From Diplocarpon mali (lineage: Eukaryota > Ascomycota > Leotiomycetes > Helotiales > Drepanopezizaceae), in the NCBI GenBank assembly GCA_024741835.1, contig JAENRP010000008.1, forward strand, positions 160,768 through 224,767: 64,000 nucleotides of DNA. The letters are read 5' to 3'. The position numbers and the translations under genes were made by a program. The notes beneath the pieces are model-generated. The model did not search any database. It was not told the DNA's origin and saw nothing but the letters and a program-made list of their open reading frames with translations. Positions 43,041-53,287 of this stretch are shown here, piece after piece; position 1 is the first letter of the stretch; every line of letters begins with the position of its first letter.

Positions 43041-44298
43041 CGCCGTGAGCGGTGGATGTTGTAGGGCCCGAGTGCTGTTGAAGCTATCACGCTGTGGTAG
43101 GCTATTGGATGGCTAGTTTTACCTGGATAGCGAATGCTGATGGATATCCCCTTGGATCTCTAGGGTGTATCAACAGCGAGAAGGGGGGGGCAGCGTCTGA
43201 TTCTTTCAATACTAATATCGGGCACAAAAAGATGTGGATATGAAAGACCAAAACACAGAGCCAGAGACCCGTGATGGCTTTGGATCTACGGCCCTGGATT
43301 TAGCCGTCTGACATTGTCCTGGCTCTCTAGTAATGGGAACTGATTCCTGGAAGAATATCCGTATTCTCCGTGGTACTGTCTCTTTAAATCTCAATATCCC
43401 CACGAAGCAGATCACACACCCTCCGCAGAGCCATGGGCGGTAGAGACCTGCTGGAAGCTCGTCTGCCTATCTTGTTGCTTAAGAAGAGGTCGTCGATGGT
43501 AGGATGATCGATTGAGACATGTAAAGAGATCACGAGGAGCTAGTACGAGAAATACGACAAAACTGATGCTTTCATCTCGGGCACTACATCCTACTCCTGA
43601 TCAGAAATATACTTCGCCCCGCCCACTCATGACTATCTCGGGAGGAGATTCGTATGGCGCTTTGGTTGTGACCAGAACGGTGTCTAGAGCCGTAGGACTA
43701 GTCGACTCGTGAAGCTGAGCTGCACCCCCCCGGCGTGACTCGGGACCCATTCCCAAGCATGGTGTTATGCGAATGATTCACTCCTCTTGCAACCAACTTA
43801 TCGTATAGATGCACCGAGTTCCATACGCCCGCGCATGTTCAGCAGTTTCCATCCTTCACAAGGTCTGCAAGGCTTCTTCCGGGGCACTTGAGTTGGGTTC
43901 GCCCTGCAGATAGACCTGTCGCGTGGGACGTGGATTTACATCTAGATCACAGTATCAGGCCGGTGAAGTGGATGATTTCATAGGCATGAGATCCGTCGCA
44001 CCCAAGAGCCATTCCCTGCCCCAGGCGTTTGGATGTGGTGCGAAATTCTCCAATTTAGAGCTTTCTCTTGGGAATACCAGTTAGTGTTAGGATATACAAG
44101 GATTGGCTTATGTAATCGTACCTTGTGTCTATACTCCTGCAGCTCTATAGAACTCGGAATCTACACCTTTAGATCCTGTCAATCAGAGTGTAGTGCCAAC
44201 GCCGTCTTCGCAAACCCTCCCCCCGCCGTGATGGAAGGGCGTAAGTCGTGCTCCGGCTCCGAGTCCTGGTATGCGGTGAAGGATCAGCGATCAATACT

Positions 44299-44387
44299 CC
44301 AGGTCGTGAATCCAGGTGGTGAATCCAGGTCGTGAATCCAGGTCGTGGTTCCAGGTCGTTGTTCCAAGTCGTGGTTCCAAGTCGTGG
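44299..44387. repeat. 13-bp tandem repeat, about 6.8 units
   Basis: Units of the form CCAGGTCGTGAAT, changing progressively to CCAAGTCGTGGTT towards the right. It lies in the gene desert. Confidence 0.85.
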
Positions 44388-44439
44388 CGGCATGTCCCTC
44401 GCTCTCTGTGAAATGACAGGGAGCTTGTCATTCATCGGA

Positions 44440-44640
44440 GGAGCTGGTGGTTAGGAGATAGGGAATGCGTGGATTCTTTTAATTTCCAAGAGCTAGTGGG
44501 TAAGAGACAAGTAATATATAGATATCTCTTAATTCTCAAAGCTAGTAGTTGAAAGACGAGTAATGTATAGATGTTTTCAATTCCAAAGCTAGTAGTTAAA
44601 AGACAAGTAATAGATAAATGTTTTTAATTTCCAAGAGCAA
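44440..44640. repeat. About 50-bp tandem repeat, four units
   Basis: Four diverged units of 47-52 bp, each starting near AGCTAGTRGTTARAAGACA and ending in a T-rich stretch with AATTTCCAA or AATTCCAA. The outer unit is the most diverged. Confidence 0.8.
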
Positions 44641-45184
44641 AGAGCACATACCGCTTTGACTTATCCTCCCTTCTCACGCGAGTTTTGTCTCCGTACTGAT
44701 GAGATAGCATACATATCCTGGTATGACTGACCGCAAGACACTTGCATTTCCCACCAACTCCATGTCTACCGTTTCTCTCCGAGACACTGCACGGCCGTCA
44801 CGTGCTCATCGCTGACTGACTCGTGGCAGCTGCTCGCCGCTATCGCTGTACTCGCGTCCTGGCTCTAAATATACACCCCCCATCGACAGTCCCGCAGATA
44901 TGCAGAGCGACGCGGGAGAATCAAGAAGCCTCTGGACGTGAGGTGTTTTGGCTCCCGTGGTATACTCGTTGCAATGCTCCGAGATAGAGTGCTATGTATG
45001 GGTACATGTACATGACGGCTCTGACTTCAATGGATGCGACGCTCTTCTCATGGAGAGAAACGAGGTACCCAACGGGCCCTCGCGGTCTTATTCTATCTGG
45101 CTTGGCTACCCTCGTTTTGAATCGCTTTCTTGGAGGTGCATTATCTAGAGATGCGAATTCTCATAGATGACTATCATAGACATT

Positions 45185-45200
45185 TTAGGGTTAGGGTTGG
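45185..45200. repeat. Short interstitial telomere-like motif
   Basis: TTTAGGGTTAGGGTTG: two TTAGGG units followed by a degenerate third. It is flanked by a local duplication of GATTCTCATAGATRA. It is too short to be a telomere; it could be a repair scar or chance. Confidence 0.7.
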
Positions 45201-45253
45201 GATTCTCATAGATAAGAACCTATGCTGTTCAGGTAAGCAGGTATGTTGCAACA

Positions 45254-45330
45254 GGACATCAAAGCACTGCAATAATACATCAAAGCATTGCAATAGTACA
45301 TCAAAGCACTGCTATAGTACATCAAATCGG
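45254..45330. repeat. 21-bp tandem repeat, about 3.7 units
   Basis: Units of ACATCAAAGCACTGCAATAAT with few changes. The period is a multiple of three, so one frame reads TSKHCNN/TSKHCNS repeatedly, but nothing else shows that it is coding. Confidence 0.85.
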
Positions 45331-46101
45331 TCTCGAGCTTCTCATCGCGCTCTGCGCGGGTATTGCCGATCCCAGACCACCTTCTCCTTTACTATACCGG
45401 CGCGAGTTTTGAGCTGGCGTCGAGAGGGAAGGTATTACAAGATAAGCTCTTCAGAGTCGCGTCCGAGGCAATCCACCGAGCGGAGGCAGCAGGCCTCTGT
45501 CTCTGCCCGAGACGACGACCTTCCCTTGGCCGCGAGACAGGACCAGAGTGGCCATCGCAAATCGCCCCGAGTCGCGAGGGTGAGGGGCTGTCGATGCATC
45601 GCCGCAGCCTGGGGGAAGCTCGGTGGCGATGTATTCTCGCACGGTGGCGCGGTGGTTATCTCCCCCCCACATCAAGCAGGGGGGCCGGGGGATTCGAGCG
45701 GCCACGGCGTGTACGTCGGGCCCTTTGCCATCTCTTCTTTGTCACCAGTCATGCCAGTCGACCATAACGGCCCGGTGTATCTGAACTGCGCAGCGGAGAA
45801 AGTCTCACGATTCTTCTGATCTGGTGGCTCCCTCGCGAGGTGGAAGGGATGGGGCGACGAGAGGAAAACAGGGGGCACCAGATCGCCGCCGTCTCGCAGC
45901 ATGGAGAGAGCCCGCTGATGCGGCTTTGGGTGGTTTCCCGGCACGCGTCGGGTCGGTGCCGTGAAGGGGTACAGATTAGCAGCGGTCAGGGCGTGCGATG
46001 CTTGTACTGTATCTGTATGCTGGGATCTCGCCTGCCGGCTCTCTTGACGAGGGACGGCCACGGTCAAGCTGCGCTGGGCAGGGTTGGAGAGGCGAGGAGA
46101 T

Positions 46102-46166
46102 GCCCGGACCATTGGGGCGACGTCGGTGATGGATACCCGGACCATTGGGGCGATGTCGGTGATGGA
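46102..46166. repeat. 33-bp tandem duplication
   Basis: Two adjacent units beginning CCGGACCATTGGGGCGA and ending GTCGGTGATGGATA differ at a single transition inside the unit. Confidence 0.85.
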
Positions 46167-47048
46167 TAATCTGCCATACTGACCCACGAGGGAGATACTC
46201 TGCGCCCGGGAGAGTCAAAACAACCAAGCGAGGCCTCGGCTAAGACGACGGGGGCTTTCTCTGGGTGAGGCCTCGCTTGCGGGACCTGCGGGACCACCAG
46301 GACCGCGAAACCACCGCGATCAGGGGGCGTCGGACGGCCAGACGGCTCGACGGGGAAAGCCAAAGCTGCTGGCTGGCGAGAGGCTGGTCTGAAGAGAGGA
46401 GGTGACGGTCTGCCCCGCGCCCTGGGTATGTGTGCGCGCTTGGCCGCGACCAGCAGGTGACGACTGTTGTTGACAAGACAAGCGAGCCGGCCAGAGATCG
46501 CGAGAAGCGTCTGGCTTGCTGCACTGCGCTGCGCTGCGCGCGGATCTTGTAGGATTCGCAAGGTGTGCACACCAAGCGGGAGGGAGAATCGATTCTGTTG
46601 TCGCTTGTATTTCGTTGTTGATGATAATTCTAAGAGGAGGGAGAGACATCTGAAGTAGAGTAATGCTGCCGATGCCAAGGCTTTGCATGTGACCCTCCAC
46701 GTGACCGATATTCACTCTATTCCTACAGATCTACTCGGAATCTGGATTCACGTCGGCGCAGCATCACGGCCAGAGGCAGCACAGGACATTCCCCCCCGAG
46801 CGTTCCAAGTGATAACAGCAGACGCGCCGCCTCATGGGCCTTCCTGCTCTGAGTTGCTGCTCCGGGCGCGCAGAGACGTCGGGCCGGTGGGCATTGCCAG
46901 CTCGAGTCTCCGGGCGCGCGCAGGTCCGGAGGATCGGGGTCGGCCGTCCCGATGGGGAAGCTTGCTTTGTTTACCCCCCCCCGTGCTAAGCGAGAGGGGG
47001 GTCTCCGGACTCGAGAGATGGGCCGGATGGTGGGAGGGAGACTCCTGC

Positions 47049-47081
47049 TCGACCTCGACCTCGACCTCGACCTCGACCTCG
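47049..47081. repeat. TCGACC hexamer repeat upstream of trypsin gene
   Basis: Five TCGACC units in a row, lying about 20 bp upstream of the TATA box of the protease gene. Confidence 0.85.
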
Positions 47082-47100
47082 GACGTGGTGTCGAGATGAC

Positions 47101-47108
47101 TATATAAG
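47101..47108 (+). promoter_or_regulatory. TATA box of trypsin-like gene
   Basis: TATATAAG lies 97 bp before the start codon at 47205, between a hexamer repeat and a pyrimidine/CA-rich leader. The spacing fits a fungal core promoter. This is the clearest TATA box in the window and suggests an inducible gene. Confidence 0.65.
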
Positions 47109-47204
47109 TCGGTATGCCCTCGATCCCAAGTACCAACCACTCATACCACCATCCCCATTCCCATCTCAAACCGTCGCCGACCAACCGTCTCCAGCTCTGT
47201 CACC

Positions 47205-48409
47205 ATGGCCTCCAGATACCTCGCCGTCCTCGCCCTGGCGCTGTTCCCAGCGCTATCCATCGCCGCCGCGATCCCCGAGGATCCGACCGCTCCCACCACC
47301 CAGGTGGAGAATGGCGATGCCAGTACGTCCAAAGCCCCCGCCCCTCGTCGCCGCCGTCTGCCGGGTCGCGCGTGAGGAAAGATGCTAACGCGCGCCGTTC
47401 TCCCCGCCACAGTCGTCGGCGGCTCTGCTGCCAGCGCCGGCCAGTTCCCCTCCCAGGTGGCTCTTCTCCGCGGCAGCTCGCTCTTCTGCGGCGGCGTCCT
47501 GCTCAACGCCAACACCGTCCTCACGGCCGCCCACTGCTCGGTGGACTACGCCGCCTCGGAGGTCTCCATCCGCGCCGGCTCGCTCGTACGTCGTCCCCAG
47601 ATCTGCCCGGCCGCGCCCCCACGCCGCACCCTCCGATCTCAGATCTCGAGGAGAAGGGGAGACAGATGCTGACGCGCGCTCTAGCGGTACGCCACCGGCG
47701 GAACCGTGTCCAAGGTCTCCAAGATCCTCGTCCACCCCAACTACGACTCCAAGACCATCGACAACGACATCGCCCTCTGGACCCTCAGCTCGTCCATCGG
47801 CACCAGCTCGACCATCGGCTACGCCACCCTCCCCGCCCAGGGCGCCGACCCGGCCGAGGGGGTCAGCACCACCGTCTCAGGATGGCACGTCTCCCCCCCC
47901 CCCCCCNNNNNNNNNNGGCCACCGTCGGGGTGATCTGATCTCCGCGCTGACATCTTTTTTCCAGGGGCCTGACGTCCTCCAGCAGCACCGACGTCGAGGC
48001 GGCCCTCCGCTACGTCTCGGTGCCGGTCGTGTCGCGAGAGACCTGCAACACCGACTACGGGGCCGGCTCCATCACCACCGGCATGTTCTGCGCCGCCGCG
48101 GTAAGTGACCTCTCCTCCCCAGTCCCCGCTTCCCCCTCCCGTCGACGTCTCGCCCCGAGGGGGGGGGGGGGGGCAGAATCTCGAGAATCCCTCCACGGGT
48201 CTCGGGCTCCAAGAGGGACATCTCTGACGCGAGAACAGACGGGCAAGGACTCCTGCTCTGGCGACTCCGGCGGACCCATCACCATCACCAGCACCGGCGT
48301 CCTGGCCGGCACCGTCAGCTGGGGCAACGGCTGCGCCGAGGACGGCTACCCCGGGGTCTACTCCCGCATCGGCAAGTTTGTCGACTGGATCAACGCGAAC
48401 GTCTCATAG
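47205..48409 (+). CDS. Secreted trypsin-like serine protease (S1 family), interrupted by assembly gap
   Basis: Exons 47205-47322, 47413-47585, 47685 to about 47885, 47965-48100 and 48239-48409. The prepro region is residues 1-39 (signal [20 protein letters not shown], short propeptide), and mature trypsin starts at IVGG (Ile40). The catalytic triad is complete: His80 (TAAHC), Asp125 (DNDIAL) and Ser in GDSGGP. An Asp six residues before that Ser ([12 protein letters not shown]) gives trypsin-type specificity for Lys/Arg. Intron phases agree except at the third junction. There the sequence after SGW runs into a 14-C run and ten Ns (47907-47916), and no donor fits the phase of exon 4. This looks like assembly error rather than a dead gene. 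The first, second and fourth introns are regular (90, 99 and 138 bp). S1 trypsins are patchy in fungi and common in plant- or insect-associated species. Confidence 0.92.
47893..47916. other. Assembly gap (10 N) preceded by 14-C homopolymer
   Basis: Ten Ns of probably arbitrary length follow a poly-C run inside the third intron of the trypsin gene. Sequence next to it should be treated as unreliable. Confidence 0.98.
48159..48173. repeat. 15-G homopolymer in trypsin intron 4
   Basis: A run of 15 G within the fourth intron of the protease gene, a second sequencing-difficult tract within 300 bp of the gap. Confidence 0.9.
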
Positions 48410-49321
48410 ACGCTCTCGGCCGCAGTCGTTGTCGGTGGAAAGATGGCGGTTGGAGAGGCGGGGGGGATCGGAATACGTAAGCGAGACTTGGATTCATCAC
48501 AGTAAATAACGCGTCGAATATACAATCATTTAGCCGCGCCATCGGTCCTCTTGACGCACTCTCATCGCAAGTCAGACGTATCGCTGTGCTCTACTGTGCT
48601 CACGAACCTGCTCTACCCTACGAGCATAGCCACTTTCATTGCGGCACCTCTCTCTCTACAGCACTGGCCCCACACACCTTGAGATTCTCACAGTCCACGA
48701 GCGAGGAATCAAGATCTGGTAAGGATCGATGCAGCTGTGATTGCTTGCCACCCGCACAAGAGCTCGCGAAGCGCGCTCGGGTTGAGCAGCAGCTAGACGT
48801 TGGGACCGAGAGATCCTGCTCGGGGATATGCGACGGGCAATTACCCGCCGTCAACAAGCGGGCGTGGAGCCTGGGGAGGTAAACTCGCTATTCGTGGCGC
48901 TGATTATCTTCCGCTTTCAAGTAGCTGTAGTGGCCGGTTTTCATGCGCTTTCAAGTAGCTGTAATCCCTAGCCGACGGATGGCGATCAGGACGCAGGCGC
49001 GTAGGAAGAAAAAAGAAATTCAAGAGTCGTAACATGGGTATACATGATCTCATCTATTCTGCCCCCCTCTCCCTCCCCCTCCCCCTTCCCCTCCGCAATT
49101 CTCTTCTCTCGGCGAGTCTTGTCTCCCTCTCATCTCATCTAAACTCATCTCTTCTCCTCCCCAATCTTCTCTCTTTCCCCACGAACCACTTGGCATCAAG
49201 CATGCGCTCGCTTCTCTCCAATGCCACGCAATACAACAACAGCAACAACAACAATCGGGCCAATTATTGAACACTCCTGACTCCCTCTTCCCGATATCCT
49301 GAACCTCGCTCCCCTCAATCT
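48410..49321. other. Intergenic region between trypsin and kinesin genes
   Basis: About 0.9 kb of convergent 3' flanks. It includes a short direct repeat, CTTTCAAGTAGCTGTA, at about 48915 and 48950, and a C/T-rich tract at 49055-49110. No gene is supported. Confidence 0.6.
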
Positions 49322-52257
49322 CTACTTCTGCCCCGAGAAGAACCAGCTCGTCCGCTTCCCCGCTGGGTTTCCGCTCGCCTCGCTCTGGAGCCCCGAGATC
49401 GCCGGGTTCTGACCCTGATTCTGTTGTTGGTCACCCGCACCGCCTCTCAGCGGCTTCGCAATGCGGGAGCCCCCGAAGTTGAAGCCGCCGTTGGTAGGCG
49501 AGCTGAGGCCGCGCGTTGAGCCCGACTTGGCTGCTTCAAGGCGCTCTTTGACGGCTGTGAGTTGTGTCTCGAAGCTAGAGGAGTTGGTTAGATATTGATT
49601 GTCTTATTCCGTGAGAGGGGGGGGGAGGAAGGGGACGCACCGGTGATTGGCAGCCGTAAGCTTCTCTTGCGAATCCTGCAGCAAGCTCTCTAGGCTCTGT
49701 ATCCGCTCATTCCGCGCAATGAGTTTCCGCTCGGCAATCGCAACCTCCTTCTTCAGGCTGCCGTTCTGCTCCACCAGCTGCCGCTGGACATGCGTCAGCT
49801 GCTCCAGGTTCCGCTCCAGGAAAGCCATCTTTTTCTGCTGGGCGCGGTTATTAGACGAGCGCAACACGTTGTTGTACTGCTCTCGCGTCTCGTCGAGGGA
49901 GATCTCCAGCTCGACGACACGCTCACAGCGGTTCTGCAAGTCGCGCATCAGGCTCTTCTTCATGACGTCGAACTCGGCGATTTGTTGCTGTACCGTTTTG
50001 CCGTTGGCCATGGCTGCCGCCCCACCAGGGGGCCCGCCAGCTTTTACCTTGCGCTGAAGATCCTCATTGACAGTCTTGAACTTCTGTATCTCAGCCGACT
50101 TTTGCGCGAGGTCGGCTTTTAATTCTTCGACCAGGGAGGTCTGCACGTCTTGCTTGGTAGAGTAGGCTTGAGCAAGGCGCTGCTTCAGCTCCTCGACGTC
50201 AGCTTCGCTAAGATTTCGCTCGAGGAGGTCCTCGTAGTCGCGCTCGACGGCTGAGAGGCGGTGCTCCAGCTCCTCTTTTCGCTTAGCATGAGTCTCGTCC
50301 GAAGATGTGCCGTAGGACAGCTCTGCTTGACGGACGATGCCTTGAGTTTCGATCAACGCGGCTTTAATAGATTCAAGCTCGTCCGGAGCGATAGCTTCAC
50401 CAGCAGCTGATTGCTCGTGAAGCGCATTGACTTGCTCGATGACCTTTTGAATTGTCCGCTCATTATCGCTGAACACATCCCCTCCAAGGTCAAACCCAGC
50501 CATCATCTTGGCCATTTTCTCCGCCTTCTTCTTCTCCTTCTCGTCAAGAACGGCGCTGGTTTCCTTGGCAGACATCTTGACGTCCATTAGTTGTTGCTTG
50601 ATCTCATCGAGTTCGGCCGTAAGCTCAGCATTGGCCTCTTTAAGACCATCCATAGTGATCTGCGCCTCCTTGCTCTCGAAAGTCAACCTTTCCATCTGCA
50701 TCTTGAACTCGTTGACTTCACCAGTGAGCTTCTCATTCTCGCGATTGCCCTTACTATCTCGTTCCTTCAGGTAAGTGAGCTCTTCCTTGGTATCTCGCAA
50801 CGTCTTCTCCACGGCCGCAATCTGGCTCTCCTTTTCGGCAATTTGATCCTGTAGCTCATTCTCCCGTCGCAAAAACTCCTCCCGTTCATCCTTGTCCAGA
50901 GGTAAGCTAGGGGTGGCAGAGCGTTCGGAAACGGCGGGCGTCTCTGCCCGACTCTCGGCCGCGAGTCGTGACGGCGTAGATGGTCTCGGTGGTTGACTCT
51001 TGGCCTTGGAGACACCAGTGCCCTCTAGAGGCGGTGGGGGCGCCCACTTCTCCTTCGGGACCGCCTCCCCAGAACGCCACTGTTGCACCTCGGCATCCAG
51101 GGTATGCACATAGGACTCAAAGGTCGTGACTTGGGATTGTGCCTTCTTGAGCAAGGCCTTTAGTTCCGCCGGACTAATCTCCGCATTGATCTTAGCCTTG
51201 TTCTTGATCGCCTTTGCCCGCATACCAAAGCGCAGCGTACTCAGCGTCTCGGCATCGTTGTAACTACTTGGCGAGCAGTTGATGATAAGTGTCGTCCTAC
51301 TATTTCCTCCCAAAGACTCTTGTAGAATCCGCGTAAGCTTCGAGTCTCGGTAGGGGACATGGGACGATTTGCCGTCCGTCAAGTTGTTGATGACCATTCC
51401 CAGGGCACTCAGACTCTTGTTGATCTTCTTGGCCTCCTCTAGAGTCTGTCCGCTCGCACCGGTCTTGCCGACCTTCTCAGAACCCGCTAAATCGACCAAA
51501 AAAAGCTGTCCGCTCTTTGCGGACCCCGTCTCGACGTTCTTCTGCGTGATCGTAATGACGAATATAGAATGTGACCGCGAGGACTCGGCGTTCATATTCG
51601 TAGCAGCGACAGCCCTCGAGTTCCCACCCCTCCGCATGACCTCATACACCTCTTGTACGCTGGAGACGTAGATCTCCAACAAACCCTTCACGTAGACGCC
51701 CCTGTTCTTCTCCTCGTGCACCGGCAGGTTGTCGTTGTGCGGCGCCAGCAAATCCCGGATGCGTTCCATGTAAATTTCCATGTAGCTGACGCGCACCGTG
51801 TACTCGATGGTGCCGGGACTCGACAAGATGCTCGCAAAGATCTGCTCTACGATCCGCGGGATCACTCCTTTCCCCTCGGGGTCGTCCATATCCGTGCCCA
51901 TCATGGTATACGACTTTCCGGCGCCGGTCTGGCCGTACGCGAAGACAGTGCCATTGTAGCCGTTCAGGATGTCGTCGACGGTGGATTTGATGGAGAAGTC
52001 GAAGACGTCCTTTTGGCGCGAGGTCATGTCGAACACGCGGTCGAACGTAAAGGACCCGGAGGCCTCCTTGCTCTGTGTGCTTGTCAGTAGATGCTGCCTG
52101 CCTGCCTGCCCTGGCCTGCCGTCTCATGCCTGGGGATACCTACGTCCAGACGACATGTATCTTCGGTCTCGAATTCGACGATGGGCTGCCCTTGAGCCTC
52201 CAGCTCAATACGATTCTGCGGCCGGAAGCGCGCAACCACCTTGATGCTGTTCGACAT
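49322..52257 (-). CDS. kinA: Kinesin-1 heavy chain (conventional fungal kinesin)
   Basis: Plus-end-directed microtubule motor carrying vesicles and needed for polarised hyphal growth. Three exons, 52257-52144, 52072-49641 and 49574-49322, with introns of 71 bp (GTAGGT...CACACAG) and 66 bp (GTGCGT...CTCTAG), give 932 residues, close to other fungal conventional kinesins. The N-terminal motor includes KVVARFRPQN, the P-loop GQTGAGKSYTM (from Gly85), switch I AESSRSHSIF, switch II LVDLAGSEKVGKTGA and the HVPYRDSKLTRILQ helix. A neck follows, then long coiled coils from about residue 420 to 830. The third exon carries the conserved tail (FETQLTAVKERLEAAKSG and a Gly/Arg-rich IAKPLRGG segment), which in kinesin-1 mediates autoinhibition and microtubule or cargo binding. 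The start at 52257 gives MSNSIKVVARF. Confidence 0.96.
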
Positions 52258-53287
52258 GATGGCGGTCGGCGTGTGCTAACCGGGAACGATCATATGTGCA
52301 GCAGCAGATGCTCCCGCGGTGTGCCCTTTCGATGGGCGGGGGTGAGGTATGAGGCACGGAGGTGTGAGGGTGCGAGATATGCGGTGCAGGATGCGCGGTG
52401 CGAGGGTCGAGAAGGATAAGATGCACGTTCGCCGCACCGGAGGACCTGGTGTTTGGGTGAGAGTGATGTTGGACCTGGACCTGGACCTGGATCTGGACTT
52501 GGCCTTGGATTTGGATTTGCCTTGGATTGTACCGCACTGGATCTGGAGACAAGGGGGTTGTTGTGTTGACACAATCAATGGGGCTCGCGTACTGTTGTAA
52601 GGTTCCGTAGTCAGGAATTCCGCGGTGCCAGCAGTCAGGCAATTTGGACGATATAATGCGACCACGATACAGCGGCGAGGAAGATGCCGGCAGCGCGGAC
52701 GGGCGGCGCAGGAGAAGTGATTGATTTAACTGCAGCGCAGAAGGGGATATGATTGCGGATTCATGGGGAAATGTTTTGTCTTCTTTTCTTCTCTGAATTC
52801 ATCTGGTCCTGATCGGCTCGGGTGGGATGCCTGACGTGGCTGCAAGGTAAATCCTGAGGCTACCCTGCCCTTTGTGGCCGGGGTTTCAACGGCATGGAAT
52901 TCCAGAAATATCAGAGCCGCCTTGCTTAACCGGGCACTGGCACTGGTACCAGAAAAGGAGTAATCAATTGATTCAGCAGACCACATATGTTAGACGACCG
53001 AGTAACCAGTACCAAGCGCATGGGCCAAATTGCGACTAAATCCATTTGCTATGCAGGACGCGGAAGATCATGAAAGCACCCGGTTGCCCTGTTACTCCCC
53101 CATCATAGCCAAACCACCGGCACAGTAAAAGAATGGAAAGCGTCCATCAACATAGTGCACCGTCACCGCAACGCCAGAACCTGGACCCGAACCTGAACGA
53201 GCACCAGATCCCCGCTGAACATCAGAGTCTCATTATGCCTGGACCTGCAGATCTCCAAACCCACAGAACAGCCCTCCTGCGCCTCCA
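52258..53287. other. Intergenic region between kinesin and RAD6 genes
   Basis: About 1 kb containing the kinesin promoter. From 52469 to 52528 there is a degenerate TGGACC/TGGATT hexamer array. No gene is supported; ORFs across the array are low-complexity (LDLDLD) artefacts. Confidence 0.6.
52469..52528. repeat. Degenerate hexamer array (TGGACC)n
   Basis: About ten TGGACC-derived hexamers, shading into TTGGAT, located 210-270 bp upstream of the kinesin start codon. The period is similar to the hexamer arrays at 47049 and 62934. Confidence 0.85.

Larger units (their letters stand above)
40168..47204. other. 7-kb gene desert rich in tandem repeats
   Basis: Between the giant gene and the trypsin gene I find no gene I can defend. 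The first 300 bases are the giant gene's promoter and leader, with a (GA)n run at about 40315-40328. The interval holds at least six unrelated tandem arrays (listed separately), a telomere-like motif and GC-rich stretches at 45,300-47,000 where several frames are open on both strands, as expected for GC-rich non-coding DNA. Confidence 0.55.

Noticed and set aside
44440..45330. CRISPR-like array
   Set aside because: The repeats are direct tandem units without unique spacers, in a fungal nuclear genome.
45130..46187. Overlapping ORFs of 130-230 codons on both strands
   Set aside because: All frames are open because the stretch is GC-rich; the products are Arg/Gly/Pro-rich without domains, and one frame simply translates the 21-bp repeat.
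49034..49270. 78-codon plus-strand ORF near the kinesin 3' end
   Set aside because: Low-complexity translation of a C/T-rich tract followed by an AAC-rich end; no domain.
52349..52600. ORF encoding a run of LDLDLD upstream of kinesin
   Set aside because: Pure translation of the hexamer array; no conserved flanks.
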